Source: Denitromonas ohlonensis
GTDB lineage: Bacteria > Pseudomonadota > Gammaproteobacteria > Burkholderiales > Rhodocyclaceae
Length of the DNA stretch: 64,000 nt
Reading direction: 5' to 3'
NCBI RefSeq assembly: GCF_007625205.1
Contig: NZ_VMNI01000007.1
Coordinates: 434,001 to 498,000 of the forward strand
Part shown: piece by piece, positions 63,342-64,000 of the stretch
Layout: each line of letters opens with the position of its first letter
Position numbering within the stretch: position 1 is the stretch's first letter
The notes under the pieces: generated by a model
Seen by the model: only the letters and a program-made list of their open reading frames with translations
The model's database searches: none
Told to the model about the DNA's origin: nothing
Made by a program: the position numbers and the translations under genes

Positions 63342-64000
63342 CGGCTGAGGGTTGGCCGAGGCGATCGGCCGCCCAGCACGCAAAGGCGTCGGCGGGCATG
63401 GGTCGCGCGTAGTGGTAGCCCTGCACCTCAGTGCAGCCGAGCGCTTTCAGGGCGTCGTGATGATGCGCCTCTTCGACCCCCTCGGCCGTCGTGCGCAGGC
63501 CCAGCCCGGCTGCCATCTGGACAATGGCGCGAACGATGCTCGCGTCGTCGGCATCCTGGCTCATGTCTGCCACGAAGGATCGATCGATTTTGAGCCGGTC
63601 GACCGGCAGGCGCCGCAGATAGGCGAGGCACGAATAACCCGTACCAAAGTCATCAATGGCAAGGCGGATTCCTTGCGCTTTGAGGTTGGCCAGCTGGCCA
63701 ACCAGCGTCGCGGTATCGCCGATCAGCGTTGATTCGGTAATTTCGAGTTCGAGGCAGCGCGCACTCAGCCCGGCCTCGGCCAGCGCTGCCGATACATGCG
63801 CTTCGAGCGTTCCGTGACGAAACTGAAGTGGCGACAAATTGACCGACACGGTCAGTTCGCCCAGGCCCCGTCGCGACCAGTTTGCCGCTTCACGGCAGGC
63901 TTCGCCGAGGACCCACTCCCCAATGCCGACAATGTGTCCGGTCAGTTCGGCGACTGGAATGAAACGGTCGGGGGGCACGTTACCGAGTGTCGGGTGCTGC
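63328..64000 (-). CDS. EAL-domain cyclic-di-GMP phosphodiesterase, partial (5' end off the window)
   Basis: The frame is open to the right edge with no stop (HPTLGNVPPDRFIPVAE), so about 224 C-terminal residues are visible and the EAL motif itself is outside. Conserved catalytic and binding residues are present: the Asn in SVNLSP, Glu in ELEITES, the Asp pair in IDDFGTGYS, Lys in LKIDRSFV, Glu in TAEGVEE and Gln in EVQGYHYARPM. This argues for an active phosphodiesterase. GGDEF, PAS or membrane parts, if any, lie beyond position 64000. Its end overlaps the nitroreductase gene by 14 bases. Confidence 0.9.
   Translation of the reverse strand, partial: QHPTLGNVPPDRFIPVAELTGHIVGIGEWVLGEACREAANWSRRGLGELTVSVNLSPLQFRHGTLEAHVSAALAEAGLSARCLELEITESTLIGDTATLVGQLANLKAQGIRLAIDDFGTGYSCLAYLRRLPVDRLKIDRSFVADMSQDADDASIVRAIVQMAAGLGLRTTAEGVEEAHHHDALKALGCTEVQGYHYARPMPADAFACWAADRLGQPSAAISD

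Overview
This 64 kb window is a GC-rich, almost fully coding stretch of bacterial chromosome. Gene content and order point to a betaproteobacterium, probably Rhodocyclales/Zoogloeaceae (Azoarcus, Thauera, Denitromonas-like). That placement is inferred from the glnD-map-rpsB-tsf-pyrH-frr-uppS-cdsA-dxr-rseP-bamA-skp-lpxD-fabZ-lpxA-lpxB-rnhB order, the isc operon beside cysE, zipA after smc, and MTIP-type purine salvage. No search was run. I saw no rRNA, tRNA, insertion sequence, prophage, CRISPR array or other sign of recent transfer. No intergenic gap exceeds about 300 bases; the longest is the 266-base rpsB leader region.

Region by region. 0-8.3 kb: trmJ, cysE and a complete isc iron-sulfur operon (iscR, an extra NifS-like desulfurase, iscS, iscU, iscA, hscB, hscA, fdx, iscX), with two tandem IscR-type sites before iscR. 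8.3-17 kb, minus strand: an Rcp1-like response regulator with its multi-PAS histidine kinase, then prmB, dapE, a pilU-type ATPase, dapD and dapC (lysine/diaminopimelate synthesis). 17-24.7 kb, plus strand: smc, zipA, ligA, galU, closed by a perfect 36-base inverted-repeat terminator. 24.7-30.8 kb: typA (minus), mtnP (plus), and glnD-map (minus).

31-46.5 kb, plus strand: the translation, isoprenoid, outer-membrane and lipid A supercluster, beginning with a strong promoter and a structured rpsB leader. It ends with rnhB, a small membrane protein and an RNA methyltransferase. 46.5-47.2 kb: an unrecognised 167-residue protein behind a perfect CRP-type palindrome. 47.3-52 kb, minus strand: a compact bioA-bioF-bioH-bioC-bioD operon without bioB. 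52-64 kb is a more accessory mix: yaaA, a CCP-type carboxypeptidase, a LysR regulator with a divergent 61-residue protein, a DUF805/zinc-ribbon/glutaredoxin fusion, slyX, an anchored protein of unknown function, a membrane Mrr-like protein, a soluble aldose dehydrogenase, an orphan GspE/PilB ATPase, creA, a nitroreductase and the C-terminal part of an EAL protein that runs off the right edge.

Most of the window is conserved housekeeping sequence. The items most worth a second look are the rpsB leader RNA, the second desulfurase in the isc operon, the membrane glutaredoxin fusion, the Mrr-like protein with a substituted catalytic motif, and the CRP-site-linked unknown gene. I did not find a clearly new multi-gene system.
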